Assembly: GCA_900546665.1 (NCBI GenBank)
Contig: URDY01000011.1
Location: 1 to 64,000 of the forward strand
Source: an uncultured Paraprevotella sp.
Lineage (GTDB): Bacteria; Bacteroidota; Bacteroidia; Bacteroidales; Bacteroidaceae
DNA: 64,000 nt
Reading direction: 5' to 3'
Notes under the pieces: generated by a model
Told to the model about the DNA's origin: nothing
The model's input: only the letters and a program-made list of their open reading frames with translations
Databases searched by the model: none
Translations under genes and position numbers: made by a program
In this document: piece after piece, positions 15,199-24,772 of the stretch
Numbering within the stretch: position 1 is the first letter of the stretch
Layout of the letters: every line of letters begins with the position of its first letter

Positions 15199-17736
15199 TT
15201 AACGCATATTGTTGAGTTTCATCTCGAGATCGGTTTCGTCCACACAGAGCACTTCGCGCGGTTTGCTGCCCTGTGCCGCACCTACGATACCGGCTTTTTC
15301 GAGCTGGTCCATCAGGCGGCCGGCACGATTATAGCCGATGGAGAATTTGCGCTGTATCATAGAGGTAGATCCTTGTTGGTTGGCTACTATAATACGTGCG
15401 GCATCTTCGAAAAGCGGATCAAGATGAGTCATGTCTACAGAACCTATGCCGCTTCTTTCGTCGCCTTCCATTTCCACACGTGGAAGTTCGAACGGGCCGA
15501 GATAGCTCTGTTGTCTGGCTATGTATGCGGCAATGCGTTCTACTTCGGGAGTATCGACAAAGGCACACTGTACACGCACCGGTTCGCTGCCGCTGAGGAA
15601 GAGCATATCACCCCGACCGATGAGCTGGTTGGCTCCCGGACGGTCCAGAATGGTACGTGAGTCGATCATTGCACTGACCTTGAATGCCATACGGGCCGGG
15701 AAGTTGGCTTTGATCGTACCGGTGATGATGTTGGTCGTAGGTCGTTGCGTTGCAATGATCATGTGAATGCCGACTGCACGGGCCAACTGGGCAATACGTG
15801 CGATGGGCAGTTCCACTTCCTTGCCTGCCGTCATGATCAGGTCGCCGAACTCATCAATGACCACTACGATGTAGGGCATGAAACGGTGGCCGTTTTCCGG
15901 ATTGAGCTGGCGGCTTTTGAATTTGGCATTATATTCCTTGATGTTGCGGGCACGGGCTTTTTTCAGCAGATCGTAACGGGTGTCCATTTCGCAGCAAAGG
16001 CTTTTGAGGGTCTGTACAACCTTGTTGACGTCTGTAATGATGGCTTCACCTTCGTCGTCGGCAATTTTGGCCAGGAAATGGTTTTCAATGGGAGAATAGA
16101 TGCTGAATTCCACTTTTTTAGGGTCGACCATGACGAATTTGAGCTCGGCCGGATGTTTCTTGTAGAGAAGAGAAGTGATGATGGCATTCAGACCGACAGA
16201 CTTACCTTGTCCGGTGGCTCCGGCCACTAACAGGTGAGGCATTTTGGCCAGGTCTACCATAAATACTTCATTGGTGATGGTCTTGCCAAGGGCTATGGGC
16301 AGCTCGTAGTCGGATTCCCGGAACTTGCGGCTGTTGAGGATACTTTCCATGGAAACGATGCGCGGTTTGGCGTTTGGTACTTCTATACCGATAGTGCCTT
16401 TGCCGGGTATCGGTGCAATGATACGTATTCCTAATGCGCTGAGACTTAATGCAATGTCGTCTTCTAGGTTTCGGATTCGTGAGATCCGGACGCCTTTGGC
16501 CGGCGTAATTTCGTAAAGTGTAATAGTCGGTCCTACCGTGGCCTTTATGGAAGAAATGCCCACACCGAAGTTTTGGAGCACTTCGATGATCTGGTCTTTA
16601 TTTTTGTTTTGTTCCTCCATGTCGATGGGAATATTATCGTCCGTCCGCTTGTCCAAAAGTTCCAACGTAGGATAATGATAGTTTTCGAGATCGAGTTTAG
16701 GATCGAAAGGTTCCAATGCCCCCTGGCTTTTCTGGTTGGCAGGTTCTTCTTTGGTTGGTTCGATAATATCCAGCCGTAGCGGTTTGTCATCCGTACCGTT
16801 TTTGTCTTCAGGCTGTTCAGAAGCTGTTTTTTCAGCGATTTTATGATCTGTTTCATGGGTGTTAGGCAGATCGAAATCAATAGTCTGTGCATTAGCTTCC
16901 TGATGCTCGGGAATTTCTTCTTCAGTCATTTCTTCATCCTCCTCAAAATCGGATTCATCATCGTATGCCAATAGAGGATGACCGTCGTCCGGCATGGTAT
17001 TTTCCGGTTCGGTTGTTTCAGAGTCCGTATCGTTCTTTTTGTTCTGTTTGGATTTGATATATTCCATCGGATTGAGTAGCCTGCGTATCCATTTGACCGT
17101 TCTGTTGCTGAGATAAGCCAGATAGGCGATAGCCAGGAATGCCAATGCCAGGAATGTGCTGATAGGACCAATGCGCTGTACCAGCCATTGACAGACGAAT
17201 TGTCCGTGCTGACCGCCCGGATTAATAAAATTCCAGTTGCTCAGATTCTCAAAAGTATCCTGCAAGAAGAATGAACTGGCTACTGAAAACCATACGGTCA
17301 GAATAGTGCAGTGAAGAAACCATTTCCAAAGCTGTACTTCATAAGCTTTGGTCAGTTTCATGGCTGCTACGATGAGAAAAACCGGAATGAAAAAAGATGA
17401 AAAACCGAATCCGCTGTTGAACCAGTAGTCGGCACAATATGCTCCAAGTGCACCGGCATAATTCATGAACCCTTCCATACTGCCTTTTTCCAGCAAAGCC
17501 TGATCTTCGGCGCCGGTAAAAAGATAAGACGTCAGAGCCAGAAACATGAAGAGAGAAAGAATCAGAAGAATCAGGCCGGAGATAAACCGGATGGTTTCCG
17601 TACGGCCTACCGGATCTTCGCCTGCATTGAAAAATGAACGGATAGATTGTTTTTCCTGCTTCTTTTTCTGTGCTTTGCTTTTAGAAATCTTATTGCCTAA
17701 TTTAGTGGTTTGTATGGAGGCTTTTTTTTTGTTCAT
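15199..17736 (-). CDS. ftsK: DNA translocase FtsK/SpoIIIE
   Basis: An 845-residue septal DNA pump that clears and aligns chromosome ends during division. Several membrane helices lie in about residues 50-210, followed by an acidic linker (230-370). The motor domain has Walker A GATGQGKSVG near residue 505 and Walker B YIVVVIDEFGDLIM. A winged-helix gamma domain closes the protein (FSIGYNRAGRLMDQLEKAG). The linker is rich in Glu and Asp and is likely unstructured. It begins the ftsK-lolA-trxB unit, and the N-terminus is strongly basic (KKK-rich). Family and role are secure. Confidence 0.96.
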   Translation of the reverse strand: MNKKKASIQTTKLGNKISKSKAQKKKQEKQSIRSFFNAGEDPVGRTETIRFISGLILLILSLFMFLALTSYLFTGAEDQALLEKGSMEGFMNYAGALGAYCADYWFNSGFGFSSFFIPVFLIVAAMKLTKAYEVQLWKWFLHCTILTVWFSVASSFFLQDTFENLSNWNFINPGGQHGQFVCQWLVQRIGPISTFLALAFLAIAYLAYLSNRTVKWIRRLLNPMEYIKSKQNKKNDTDSETTEPENTMPDDGHPLLAYDDESDFEEDEEMTEEEIPEHQEANAQTIDFDLPNTHETDHKIAEKTASEQPEDKNGTDDKPLRLDIIEPTKEEPANQKSQGALEPFDPKLDLENYHYPTLELLDKRTDDNIPIDMEEQNKNKDQIIEVLQNFGVGISSIKATVGPTITLYEITPAKGVRISRIRNLEDDIALSLSALGIRIIAPIPGKGTIGIEVPNAKPRIVSMESILNSRKFRESDYELPIALGKTITNEVFMVDLAKMPHLLVAGATGQGKSVGLNAIITSLLYKKHPAELKFVMVDPKKVEFSIYSPIENHFLAKIADDEGEAIITDVNKVVQTLKSLCCEMDTRYDLLKKARARNIKEYNAKFKSRQLNPENGHRFMPYIVVVIDEFGDLIMTAGKEVELPIARIAQLARAVGIHMIIATQRPTTNIITGTIKANFPARMAFKVSAMIDSRTILDRPGANQLIGRGDMLFLSGSEPVRVQCAFVDTPEVERIAAYIARQQSYLGPFELPRVEMEGDERSGIGSVDMTHLDPLFEDAARIIVANQQGSTSMIQRKFSIGYNRAGRLMDQLEKAGIVGAAQGSKPREVLCVDETDLEMKLNNMR

Positions 17737-17853
17737 TCCGATGGTTTTATATAAATCAGCTACAAAAGTAAATGAAAAAGCGCAAAGATTCTATTTTTTT
17801 GCATATTTTTTTGTAGCTTTGCGACTTTTAGGATTGACTGATTTTGAAAGGAT

Positions 17854-18429
17854 ATGAGTAAAGGAGAAAATGAGATCGTCTATTCCCGCAACACAGTGGA
17901 GTTTGTGACTGTGGCGGCTGAGTTCTGTGCGTTTCTGGAGCAGTCGGAAGGCCGGAAAAGACGTGATTTTGTGGATACTATGCTTAAGCTCTTGCCCCTG
18001 CTTTATCTGAAGGCATCGCTGGTGCCACATGTGGAAGGAGATGAGGAATTTTATCCTGAGGAGTTCGTTACGGAACAGGATTATGAATATTTGCGTGCCA
18101 TGTTGTCAGCTATCATGGCCGGTGAGGATGATTATATGGACCTGAATAATCAGGATGTACGCTTTAGTGATGAGCCGGTAGTCAGATCAGTTTCAGAAGA
18201 TCTGGCTGATATCTATCAGGCTTTGAAAAATTTTGTGGAAACCTACAGATTGGGTGTGGAGTATAATATGGCAGAAGCTGTTGCGGCTGTGGCTGAAAGA
18301 TTCGGTTTGTACTGGGGGCAGGAAGTGGCAGATGTACTTAAGGCACTTCATAGAGTCAAATACAGACCGTCCGAATCTGATGATGAAGATGAAGAAAGAG
18401 ATACACCGGTGGAAGATGATGAATTTTAA
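17854..18429 (+). CDS. DUF5063 protein
   Basis: A 191-residue soluble protein matching DUF5063, an all-helical Bacteroidetes family of unknown function. It lacks a signal peptide and ends in a highly acidic tail (ESDDEDEERD). Its stop overlaps the start of the RNase D-like gene (TAATG), so the two are translationally coupled. A TAGCTTTG motif (17814-17821) is the likely -7 element, in the intergenic region shared with divergent ftsK. Confidence 0.8.
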   Translation: MSKGENEIVYSRNTVEFVTVAAEFCAFLEQSEGRKRRDFVDTMLKLLPLLYLKASLVPHVEGDEEFYPEEFVTEQDYEYLRAMLSAIMAGEDDYMDLNNQDVRFSDEPVVRSVSEDLADIYQALKNFVETYRLGVEYNMAEAVAAVAERFGLYWGQEVADVLKALHRVKYRPSESDDEDEERDTPVEDDEF

Positions 18430-19088
18430 TGGAGATTGCGGTGATGAAGATCTTATATAATAAAATAGACAAAAAAGTTATTCAGGAATTGCCCCGCGTA
18501 CTTTTTGAGGGACGTATTTTTGTGATACAGACGGAGGCAGAAGCCAACAAGGCGGTCAGTTATTTAAAGGGATTTCCTGTGTTGGGTGTGGATACGGAAA
18601 CCCGGCCGGCTTTCAGAAAAGGCCAGGTCAACAAGGTGGCACTTTTACAAGTGTCTACAGATGATACTTGTTTCCTTTTTCGTCTGAATCGGATAGGATT
18701 ACCTGATTCTGTAGTCAGTCTGTTTCAGGATAAGGATACAGTAAAGGTCGGGCTGTCATTGAGAGATGACATTGCTTCATTGCATAAAAGAGGGGATTTC
18801 GAGCCACAGTCTTTTGTAGAACTCCAGACGTATGTGCGTGATTTCGGAATCGAGGATATGAGTCTGCAGAAACTGTATGCCAATTTGTTCGGGCAGAAAA
18901 TATCAAAAGGCCAGCAACTGACAAACTGGGAGGCTGACGTGCTTTCTGAAAACCAGATGCGTTATGCGGCTACGGACGCATGGGCCTGTGTGAAGATCTA
19001 TCGGGAACTGGAACTGCTGAAAGTGACCAATGATTATGAACTGCAGATTGTACCTGGTGTACTTCCCAATGAGACAGAAACCAAGTAA
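18429..19088 (+). CDS. RNase D-like 3'-5' exonuclease
   Basis: A 219-residue protein with the DEDDy exonuclease fold. Motif I is seen in GVDTETRP, motif II in VGLSLRDDIASL and motif III (Y-x3-D) in YAATDAWACVKIY. It lacks the HRDC domains of full RNase D, so it is a single-domain enzyme, and whether its substrate is RNA or DNA is not clear from sequence. The ATG at 18429 overlaps the DUF5063 stop; a second ATG at 18444 (MKILYNKIDKK) is also a credible start. The RlmI-like gene follows after 23 bp. Confidence 0.87.
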   Translation: MEIAVMKILYNKIDKKVIQELPRVLFEGRIFVIQTEAEANKAVSYLKGFPVLGVDTETRPAFRKGQVNKVALLQVSTDDTCFLFRLNRIGLPDSVVSLFQDKDTVKVGLSLRDDIASLHKRGDFEPQSFVELQTYVRDFGIEDMSLQKLYANLFGQKISKGQQLTNWEADVLSENQMRYAATDAWACVKIYRELELLKVTNDYELQIVPGVLPNETETK

Positions 19089-19111
19089 TAAAAATAAGGT
19101 AATATATAAAT

Positions 19112-20293
19112 ATGTATAAGAACTTATATCTTAAAAGAGGAAAAGAAGAAAGTTTGAGAAGATATCATCCTTGGATATTTTCGGGTGCAATACAGCACAT
19201 TGAAGGAGAACCTCAGGAAGGTGAGGTGGTTCGTGTACTGGCTGATGGCGGTGAATTTATAGCAGTCGGACAGTGGCAGGTCGGTTCCATCGCAGTCCGG
19301 GTTTTAAGCTTTGAGGATGAAGTGATCGATGCGGCATTCTGGGAACGTAAAATAGCTGTGGCTTATACTTTGAGACAAGTGATAGGCGTAGCCGGAAGAA
19401 AGGATAATGATACTTACAGACTTGTTCATGGCGAAGGTGACTTTCTGCCAGGACTGGTTGTGGACGTTTACGGAAAAACGGCTGTGATGCAGGCTCATAG
19501 TGTGGGAATGCATGTGTCCAGAATGGATATAGCCCGTGCAATTGTGAAAGTGACAGACGGCGCAGTGGAAAACGTGTATTATAAGAGTGAAACCACTTTG
19601 CCTTTTAAAGCGGATTTGGGACAGGAAAACGGGTTTATCATAGGTGAAAGTCATCATAATGTGGCTACTGAAAACGGTCTTAATTTTTATATAGACTGGT
19701 TGAAGGGGCAAAAGACCGGTTTTTTCGTAGACCAGCGTGAGAACCGTTCGCTCTTGGAGCATTATGCAAATGGAAAGTCAGTGCTGAATATGTTCTGTTA
19801 TACAGGAGGTTTCAGTGTATATGCTATGAGAGGTGGAGCAAAACTCGTTCATTCCGTAGACAGTTCGGCTAAGGCCATAGAGCTGACAAACAGGAACATG
19901 GAACTGAATTTTCCCGGTGACGAACGTCATAAGGCCTATGCGGAGGATGCCTTTAAATATCTGGATGCTATGGGAGGACAGTATGATCTGATCATCTTGG
20001 ATCCACCGGCATTTGCCAAGCACAAAGATGCCTTGCGGCAGGCGTTGAAAGGATACACCAGACTGAACGCAAAGGCCTTTGAAAAGATTCAACCGGGAGG
20101 AATCCTGTTTACGTTCAGTTGTTCTCAGGTAGTCAGCAAGGAACATTTCCGTATGGCTGTCTTTACTGCGGCTGCACAGAGCGGACGTCGGGTTCGTATT
20201 TTACACCAGCTTCACCAGCCTGCAGATCATCCTATCAATATTTATCATCCGGAAGGAGAATATCTTAAAGGATTGGTACTTTATGTGGAATAA
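19112..20293 (+). CDS. RlmI-like rRNA cytosine-C5 methyltransferase
   Basis: A 393-residue class I SAM-dependent methyltransferase with an N-terminal PUA RNA-binding domain (about 1-75). It matches the RlmI/YccW group, which makes m5C1962 in 23S rRNA. The SAM-binding region is VLNMFCYTGGFSVYAMRGGA, and the catalytic LDPPAFAKHKDA motif and the SCSQVVSKEHF cysteine segment are visible. It follows the exonuclease by 23 bp. Family assignment is strong; the exact target base is inferred from E. coli. Confidence 0.9.
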   Translation: MYKNLYLKRGKEESLRRYHPWIFSGAIQHIEGEPQEGEVVRVLADGGEFIAVGQWQVGSIAVRVLSFEDEVIDAAFWERKIAVAYTLRQVIGVAGRKDNDTYRLVHGEGDFLPGLVVDVYGKTAVMQAHSVGMHVSRMDIARAIVKVTDGAVENVYYKSETTLPFKADLGQENGFIIGESHHNVATENGLNFYIDWLKGQKTGFFVDQRENRSLLEHYANGKSVLNMFCYTGGFSVYAMRGGAKLVHSVDSSAKAIELTNRNMELNFPGDERHKAYAEDAFKYLDAMGGQYDLIILDPPAFAKHKDALRQALKGYTRLNAKAFEKIQPGGILFTFSCSQVVSKEHFRMAVFTAAAQSGRRVRILHQLHQPADHPINIYHPEGEYLKGLVLYVE

Positions 20294-20359
20294 AAGCCTT
20301 GAAAAAGAGGTTATCTGATAAAAATATGTTAAAAAACATATTTTCCATGATAAATACGC

Positions 20360-20388
20360 TTGTATATTAAAATAAATGCTTACCTTTG
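20360..20388 (+). promoter_or_regulatory. Promoter of the small RNA-like locus
   Basis: TTG (20360-20362) and TACCTTTG (20381-20388) are 18 bp apart and match the Bacteroidetes promoter plan. An AT-rich hairpin AAAATATG/CATATTTT (20321-20344) just upstream may terminate the RlmI-like transcript. Confidence 0.6.
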
Positions 20389-20394
20389 CATCGT

Positions 20395-20461
20395 GTTTTT
20401 CATGGTATTAGATTTAAGGTTAATAAAAGATTGGTTGTCGAGATGACAACCTTCTTTTTTT
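20395..20461 (+). ncRNA. Candidate small RNA with own promoter and terminator
   Basis: After the TACCTTTG element comes about 38 nt (including CATGGTATTAGATTTAAGG), then an intrinsic terminator: GGTTGTC (20433-20439) pairs with GACAACC (20445-20451), followed by TTCTTTTTTT. The resulting transcript of about 65 nt ends nearly 190 bp before the nucleoside transporter, and no reading frame lies within it. It may be a free small RNA or an attenuated leader. The sequence resembles non-coding DNA I associate with other Bacteroides genomes, but I cannot verify that here. A TATATTTG (20604-20611) closer to the transporter probably drives that gene separately. Confidence 0.55.
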
Positions 20462-20651
20462 ATGCCTTCCCATACCGGAAAGAGGACAGATAAATGAATG
20501 GACTATCCTTTTTTGGAGTGTGGAAGGTTCTTTTTTTTCTTATTTTTATTCTCTATTTGCCAACAAAGTGAAGAATCAGGTGCGTCGAATCGGAAAAGTT
20601 GTTTATATTTGCAAATAAGTAGGAGTGTAAACAATCTAAAAGTAGAAGCCT

Positions 20652-21923
20652 ATGAACCTGAAAGTGCGCTTGACCATTATGAACTTCCTTGAGTATGCCG
20701 TCTGGGGAGCTTATTTGACTTCCATGGGAAGTTATCTGGTAAATGTCGGGATGGCAGAGAATATAGCCTGGTTTTATTCTGTGCAAGGTTTCGTTTCCTT
20801 ATGCATGCCGGCTTTGGTCGGTATCGTGGCTGACCGTTGGATGCAAGGACAGAAAGTGCTGAGCCTTTGTCATGCCTTGGCCGGTATATTTATGCTGGCT
20901 GCTGCCTATTATGGCCGGATGGCCGGTTCAGAAGTGGAATTTTCTGTCTTGTTTACTCTTTATACAGTGAGTGTTGCCTTTTTTATGCCTACGATAGCTT
21001 TGTCTAATTCTGTGGCTTATTCGGCGCTTGATGGCGCTGGCCTGGATACGGTAAAGCATTTTCCTCCCATCAGGGTGTTTGGTACAATCGGTTTTATCTG
21101 TGCCATGTGGGTTGTGGATTTAGGAGGCATGCAGGTGTCTGCCATGCAGTTTGCCTTTTCAGGCATCTTAAGTCTGATACTTGCAGCTTATGCCTTGACA
21201 TTACCGGCTTGTCCGGTTAGCGAGAAAGGGGAACGTAAAAGCTTGTCCGAAGCTTTGGGGTTGAAAGCGTTTGCCCTGTTTAAGCAGAAGAGAATGGCAC
21301 TGTTCTTTATATTTTCCATGTTTTTAGGCATTTGCCTGCAGATTACCAACGGATTTGCCAGTCCGTATCTGTTTGCGTTCGGGCACATTCCCGAATATAC
21401 GGAAACTTTCGGTGTACAGCATGCCAATATGTTGATCTCCATCTCACAAATCAGTGAGACATGCTGTATCTTGCTGATTCCTTATTTTTTGAGTCGTTTT
21501 GGAATTAAGCGGGTTATGCTGATGGCAATGCTGGCATGGGTGTTGAGATTCGGATTCTTTGCCGTAGGTAATCCCGGCGGTGGAGTGTGGCTGTTTGTCT
21601 TGTCCATGCTGGTGTATGGCGTAGCTTTCGATTTCTTCAATGTGTCCGGTTCGTTGTTTGTAGATAAGGAAACAGAACTGAGCGTAAGAAGCAGTGCGCA
21701 AGGATTGTTCATGATGATGACCAACGGTCTGGGGGCTACTATCGGTACGCTTTCGGCGCAGGCTGTGATCAATCATTGGGTGTATGGCTTGCCGGAAGGA
21801 ACAGATCCCCATATCATTATGGAAGGGTGGAGAATGTCATGGGCAGTATTTGCAGCTTATGCTTTGGTCGTAGCCGTACTTTTTGCAGTGATGTTCAAGT
21901 ATAAACATGTTCGTGAGGTATAG
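20652..21923 (+). CDS. NupG-like nucleoside:H+ symporter (MFS)
   Basis: A 423-residue, twelve-helix major facilitator protein of the nucleoside:H+ symporter branch. The N-terminus KVRLTIMNFLEYAVWGAYL is characteristic, as are PPIRVFGTIGFICAMW near residue 135 and the FNVSGSLFVDKE segment near residue 330. It would import nucleosides across the inner membrane. The gene has a TATATTTG motif about 40 bp upstream and is followed after 23 bp by the bifunctional-nuclease gene. The specific nucleoside is not predictable. Confidence 0.88.
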   Translation: MNLKVRLTIMNFLEYAVWGAYLTSMGSYLVNVGMAENIAWFYSVQGFVSLCMPALVGIVADRWMQGQKVLSLCHALAGIFMLAAAYYGRMAGSEVEFSVLFTLYTVSVAFFMPTIALSNSVAYSALDGAGLDTVKHFPPIRVFGTIGFICAMWVVDLGGMQVSAMQFAFSGILSLILAAYALTLPACPVSEKGERKSLSEALGLKAFALFKQKRMALFFIFSMFLGICLQITNGFASPYLFAFGHIPEYTETFGVQHANMLISISQISETCCILLIPYFLSRFGIKRVMLMAMLAWVLRFGFFAVGNPGGGVWLFVLSMLVYGVAFDFFNVSGSLFVDKETELSVRSSAQGLFMMMTNGLGATIGTLSAQAVINHWVYGLPEGTDPHIIMEGWRMSWAVFAAYALVVAVLFAVMFKYKHVREV

Positions 21924-21946
21924 TTACAGAGAAGGAGTGGATACGC

Positions 21947-22504
21947 ATGAATGAATCTGTCAGAGAACTGAAAATAGTGTCCGTCTCTAAATGTACGCGG
22001 GACGGAGGTGCTTATATGGCCATACTGAGAGAATTGGAGGGAGAACGCATGATGCCTGTGCTCATGGATAGAAGTGATGCCCTCCAGTTGTTGATGAAAA
22101 TGAAAGGACGGAGGACAAACGGATTTCCGATGTGTATAGCTGATGTGATGCGGGCCGTTTTTGCACAGTCGGAGATGGATGTGGTGGAAGTGAGGATTAT
22201 AGCAGTACAGGCCGGTAATACGTATTGTCATATTCTGTTTAGGGATCATGGCTTTTACCGTATGATAAGAGGGTGCCGGGCTGCAGACGGACTGATATTG
22301 GCATATACTTTCAACAGCCCTATTACCATAGGGGAATCCTTGCTGGCTCAACAGTATATGCGTGAGCTTGACGGTGGTTTGTATTCTATGCCCGTTAATT
22401 CAGTGAATATCGAAGCATTGAAAGAAGCACTAGAACGTGCTATTGAAGAGGAAAATTATGAGTTGGCTTCACAACTCAGAGATGAAATAGAGAGAAGAAA
22501 ATGA
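21947..22504 (+). CDS. Bifunctional nuclease-domain protein with UVR motif
   Basis: A 185-residue protein. Residues 1-135 form a bifunctional nuclease (BFN, DUF151) domain, a family that includes RNase/DNase enzymes. The last about 35 residues (ALKEALERAIEEENYELAS) form a UvrB/UvrC interaction motif. The combination is common in Bacteroidetes and suggests a link to nucleic-acid processing. The next gene rsmE overlaps it by 4 bp (ATGA), so they are coupled. Actual activity is not shown. Confidence 0.85.
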   Translation: MNESVRELKIVSVSKCTRDGGAYMAILRELEGERMMPVLMDRSDALQLLMKMKGRRTNGFPMCIADVMRAVFAQSEMDVVEVRIIAVQAGNTYCHILFRDHGFYRMIRGCRAADGLILAYTFNSPITIGESLLAQQYMRELDGGLYSMPVNSVNIEALKEALERAIEEENYELASQLRDEIERRK

Positions 22505-23268
22505 AAGAATTCAGATATTTTTATGCCCCCGGATTACCGGATGACCTGACTTTACCGGAAGAGGAAGCGTTGCATTGTGTGCGGGTACTCAGGTTGGGGG
22601 CTGGCGATCCAGTCATGTTGACTGACGGAAAAGGGAAAATCTATGAAGGAGAAATCACGGTGGCAAGTCCGCGACAATGTCTGTTCAGAACCACATCAGT
22701 AAGAGAACAGGAAAAGGATTGGTGTGGACATCTGCATCTGGCCATGGCTCCTACAAAGAATAATGACCGGACAGAATGGTTGGCAGAAAAGGCTACAGAG
22801 ATAGGTTTCGATGAGCTGACTTTCCTGCATTGTCGTTTTTCGGAACGTAAGTGTGTTAAACCGGAACGTTTTGAGAAAATATTGATTTCAGCCATGAAAC
22901 AGAGCCACAAGGCTTATAAACCGATTTTGAATGATATGGTAGATTTTCAGGATTTTATAAAACGTGATTTTCCGGGACAGAAATTTATTGCCCATTGCTA
23001 TGATGAATCGGATATAGACGGCAGCTGTAATGAAAAGGAGTATTCTGATAAAAGAATGGATGGAGGAAAGGCTTTTCTGGCTGATGTTTTGAGACCTGAT
23101 GAAGATGCATTGGTTATGATAGGCCCAGAAGGGGATTTCAGTGTGGAAGAAGTGCGCGCAGCCATATCACAAGGCTTTCAACCAATCAGTTTGGGAAGAA
23201 GCCGTTTGAGGACGGAAACAGCTGCTTTAGTGGCCGTTCATCTGATGAATCTTGGGCATGCAAAATAA
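22501..23268 (+). CDS. rsmE: 16S rRNA m3U1498 methyltransferase RsmE
   Basis: A 255-residue SPOUT-class methyltransferase that modifies U1498 of 16S rRNA. Diagnostic stretches are the LHLAMAPTKNNDRTEWL region, the EKATEIGFDEL helix, VMIGPEGDFSVEEV and the knot-forming LGRSRLRTETAA. The length is close to the family norm, with an insert of about 15 residues before the knot. It overlaps the BFN gene by ATGA and is followed by the DUF4836-like gene. Confidence 0.95.
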   Translation: MKEFRYFYAPGLPDDLTLPEEEALHCVRVLRLGAGDPVMLTDGKGKIYEGEITVASPRQCLFRTTSVREQEKDWCGHLHLAMAPTKNNDRTEWLAEKATEIGFDELTFLHCRFSERKCVKPERFEKILISAMKQSHKAYKPILNDMVDFQDFIKRDFPGQKFIAHCYDESDIDGSCNEKEYSDKRMDGGKAFLADVLRPDEDALVMIGPEGDFSVEEVRAAISQGFQPISLGRSRLRTETAALVAVHLMNLGHAK

Positions 23269-23305
23269 ATAGAATAACAGATATACAAAAAGAAGGAATA
23301 TAACA

Positions 23306-24772
23306 ATGAAAAATATAAAATGGCTTTATCCTGTTTTGGCTTTATTGGTTTGCGGAGCAGGAATATGGCTGTTCCAAAATGTTTTCAAGGCCAATGATTA
23401 TGAAAATAGATTGCCGGCACAACCTAAGGCGTTGGCAGTAATTAATATAACCAAACTGGCAGATGAGGCTGGATTGGATGAAAAAAAATCCGGAGAGTGG
23501 AATGTATTGTCCGGGCAGTTTGAAAGCGTGGGATTGGACTGGTCAAAGCCGGTCTATGCTTTTGTTACGTCAAGGGAGTTGGTCGGTATGTTGTCGGCTG
23601 TTTCTGATGAGGATATGCTGGTGGAAAGTATCAAAGCACATCAGGAAAAAGGACAATGTGAATTTTTGGGGGATTATCAAGGTTATCAATGGGCTTTATA
23701 TGAGAAAAGCTGGTTGCTTGGATTTGATGATGAGGCTGCATTACTGATGGGGCCGGTCATTGCTTCTGATCTTAACATGATGCGTGCTGAAATGCTCCGT
23801 TGTTTTCATCAGGATAAGGATGAAAGCGGTTGTTCATCACGCTTGTTTGCAGAAATCAGTGGCAGGGACGCTTCTATGACCATGTCATCAACATTGGATG
23901 TGTTGCCTAATTCATTCAATGAGACTTTTAAAATGGGCTTGCCAGGGCATGCAACTCTTGGGGACATCCGGGTGGTAGCTGATTTCCGGTTTACACCACG
24001 TGATCTTATCGTGAATTGTGAAATAGGTTCCGATAAACAGGAAGTGAATGCTTATTATGAGAAGATGACTGTCATTAACGGGAAATTGAGTGGTGTGTTT
24101 TCTACGGATTTACGCCCTAATACGTTATTGTGGGCCAGTGCCAATGTAGAGGGAAAATCTTTGCTGCGCCTGTTGCGTAAGGATCCCGACATTCGTACTT
24201 TTCTGATAGGCTTGAACATGGGCGTAGATGCAGACCGGATGATCAGCAGTATATCGGGAGATGTAGCTGTCAGGATAGATTCTATCAGCACAGGTCGGCG
24301 TTATGCTTATTCTCTTTCTGCTGAGTTGTCGGATCATTCGTTCCTGGATGAAGCTGACTATTGGATTCAAAGTGCGGCTAAACAGTCAGATTGGACGCTG
24401 AATAAATGGTCGGAAAATAATTTTTATGCAGCCATGCCGGGTTGGCAATGTTATTTTGGAGTTCGGAATGACTGGCTTTATCTGGCTTCGTCAGAGATAA
24501 CGGCTAAAAACATGTTCAAACAGCATTCGGATGTACTTTCTTCCTGGCAAAAGGATTTGAAGGAGAGTCGTTTCTTTATTTGGGTGAATATGAGTGAAGT
24601 TGTAAACAGTCCGTATGTCAAATCTTGGATGGAGATGTCCGGAAATGAAATATGGCAGGAAAAACTGAATGTATTGGAAACTTTTGCCGTACGTTCTACT
24701 GATCCACGTCATATAGCTTTTAAGCTGACTGCTAAAGAAGGTGTGAATTTAATGAATGAACTGTTGAAATGA
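23306..24772 (+). CDS. DUF4836-like membrane-anchored protein
   Basis: A 488-residue protein with one N-terminal hydrophobic helix (about 5-25) and a large extracytoplasmic domain resembling the DUF4836 family of Bacteroidetes. A segment near residue 85-115 (VSDEDMLVESIKAHQEKG) and the repeated beta/alpha pattern fit that family. Function is unknown. Its stop overlaps the start of the ABC ATPase gene by 4 bp (ATGA), so it may work with that transporter, for example as a periplasmic partner. That link is an inference from coupling only. Confidence 0.7.
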   Translation: MKNIKWLYPVLALLVCGAGIWLFQNVFKANDYENRLPAQPKALAVINITKLADEAGLDEKKSGEWNVLSGQFESVGLDWSKPVYAFVTSRELVGMLSAVSDEDMLVESIKAHQEKGQCEFLGDYQGYQWALYEKSWLLGFDDEAALLMGPVIASDLNMMRAEMLRCFHQDKDESGCSSRLFAEISGRDASMTMSSTLDVLPNSFNETFKMGLPGHATLGDIRVVADFRFTPRDLIVNCEIGSDKQEVNAYYEKMTVINGKLSGVFSTDLRPNTLLWASANVEGKSLLRLLRKDPDIRTFLIGLNMGVDADRMISSISGDVAVRIDSISTGRRYAYSLSAELSDHSFLDEADYWIQSAAKQSDWTLNKWSENNFYAAMPGWQCYFGVRNDWLYLASSEITAKNMFKQHSDVLSSWQKDLKESRFFIWVNMSEVVNSPYVKSWMEMSGNEIWQEKLNVLETFAVRSTDPRHIAFKLTAKEGVNLMNELLK

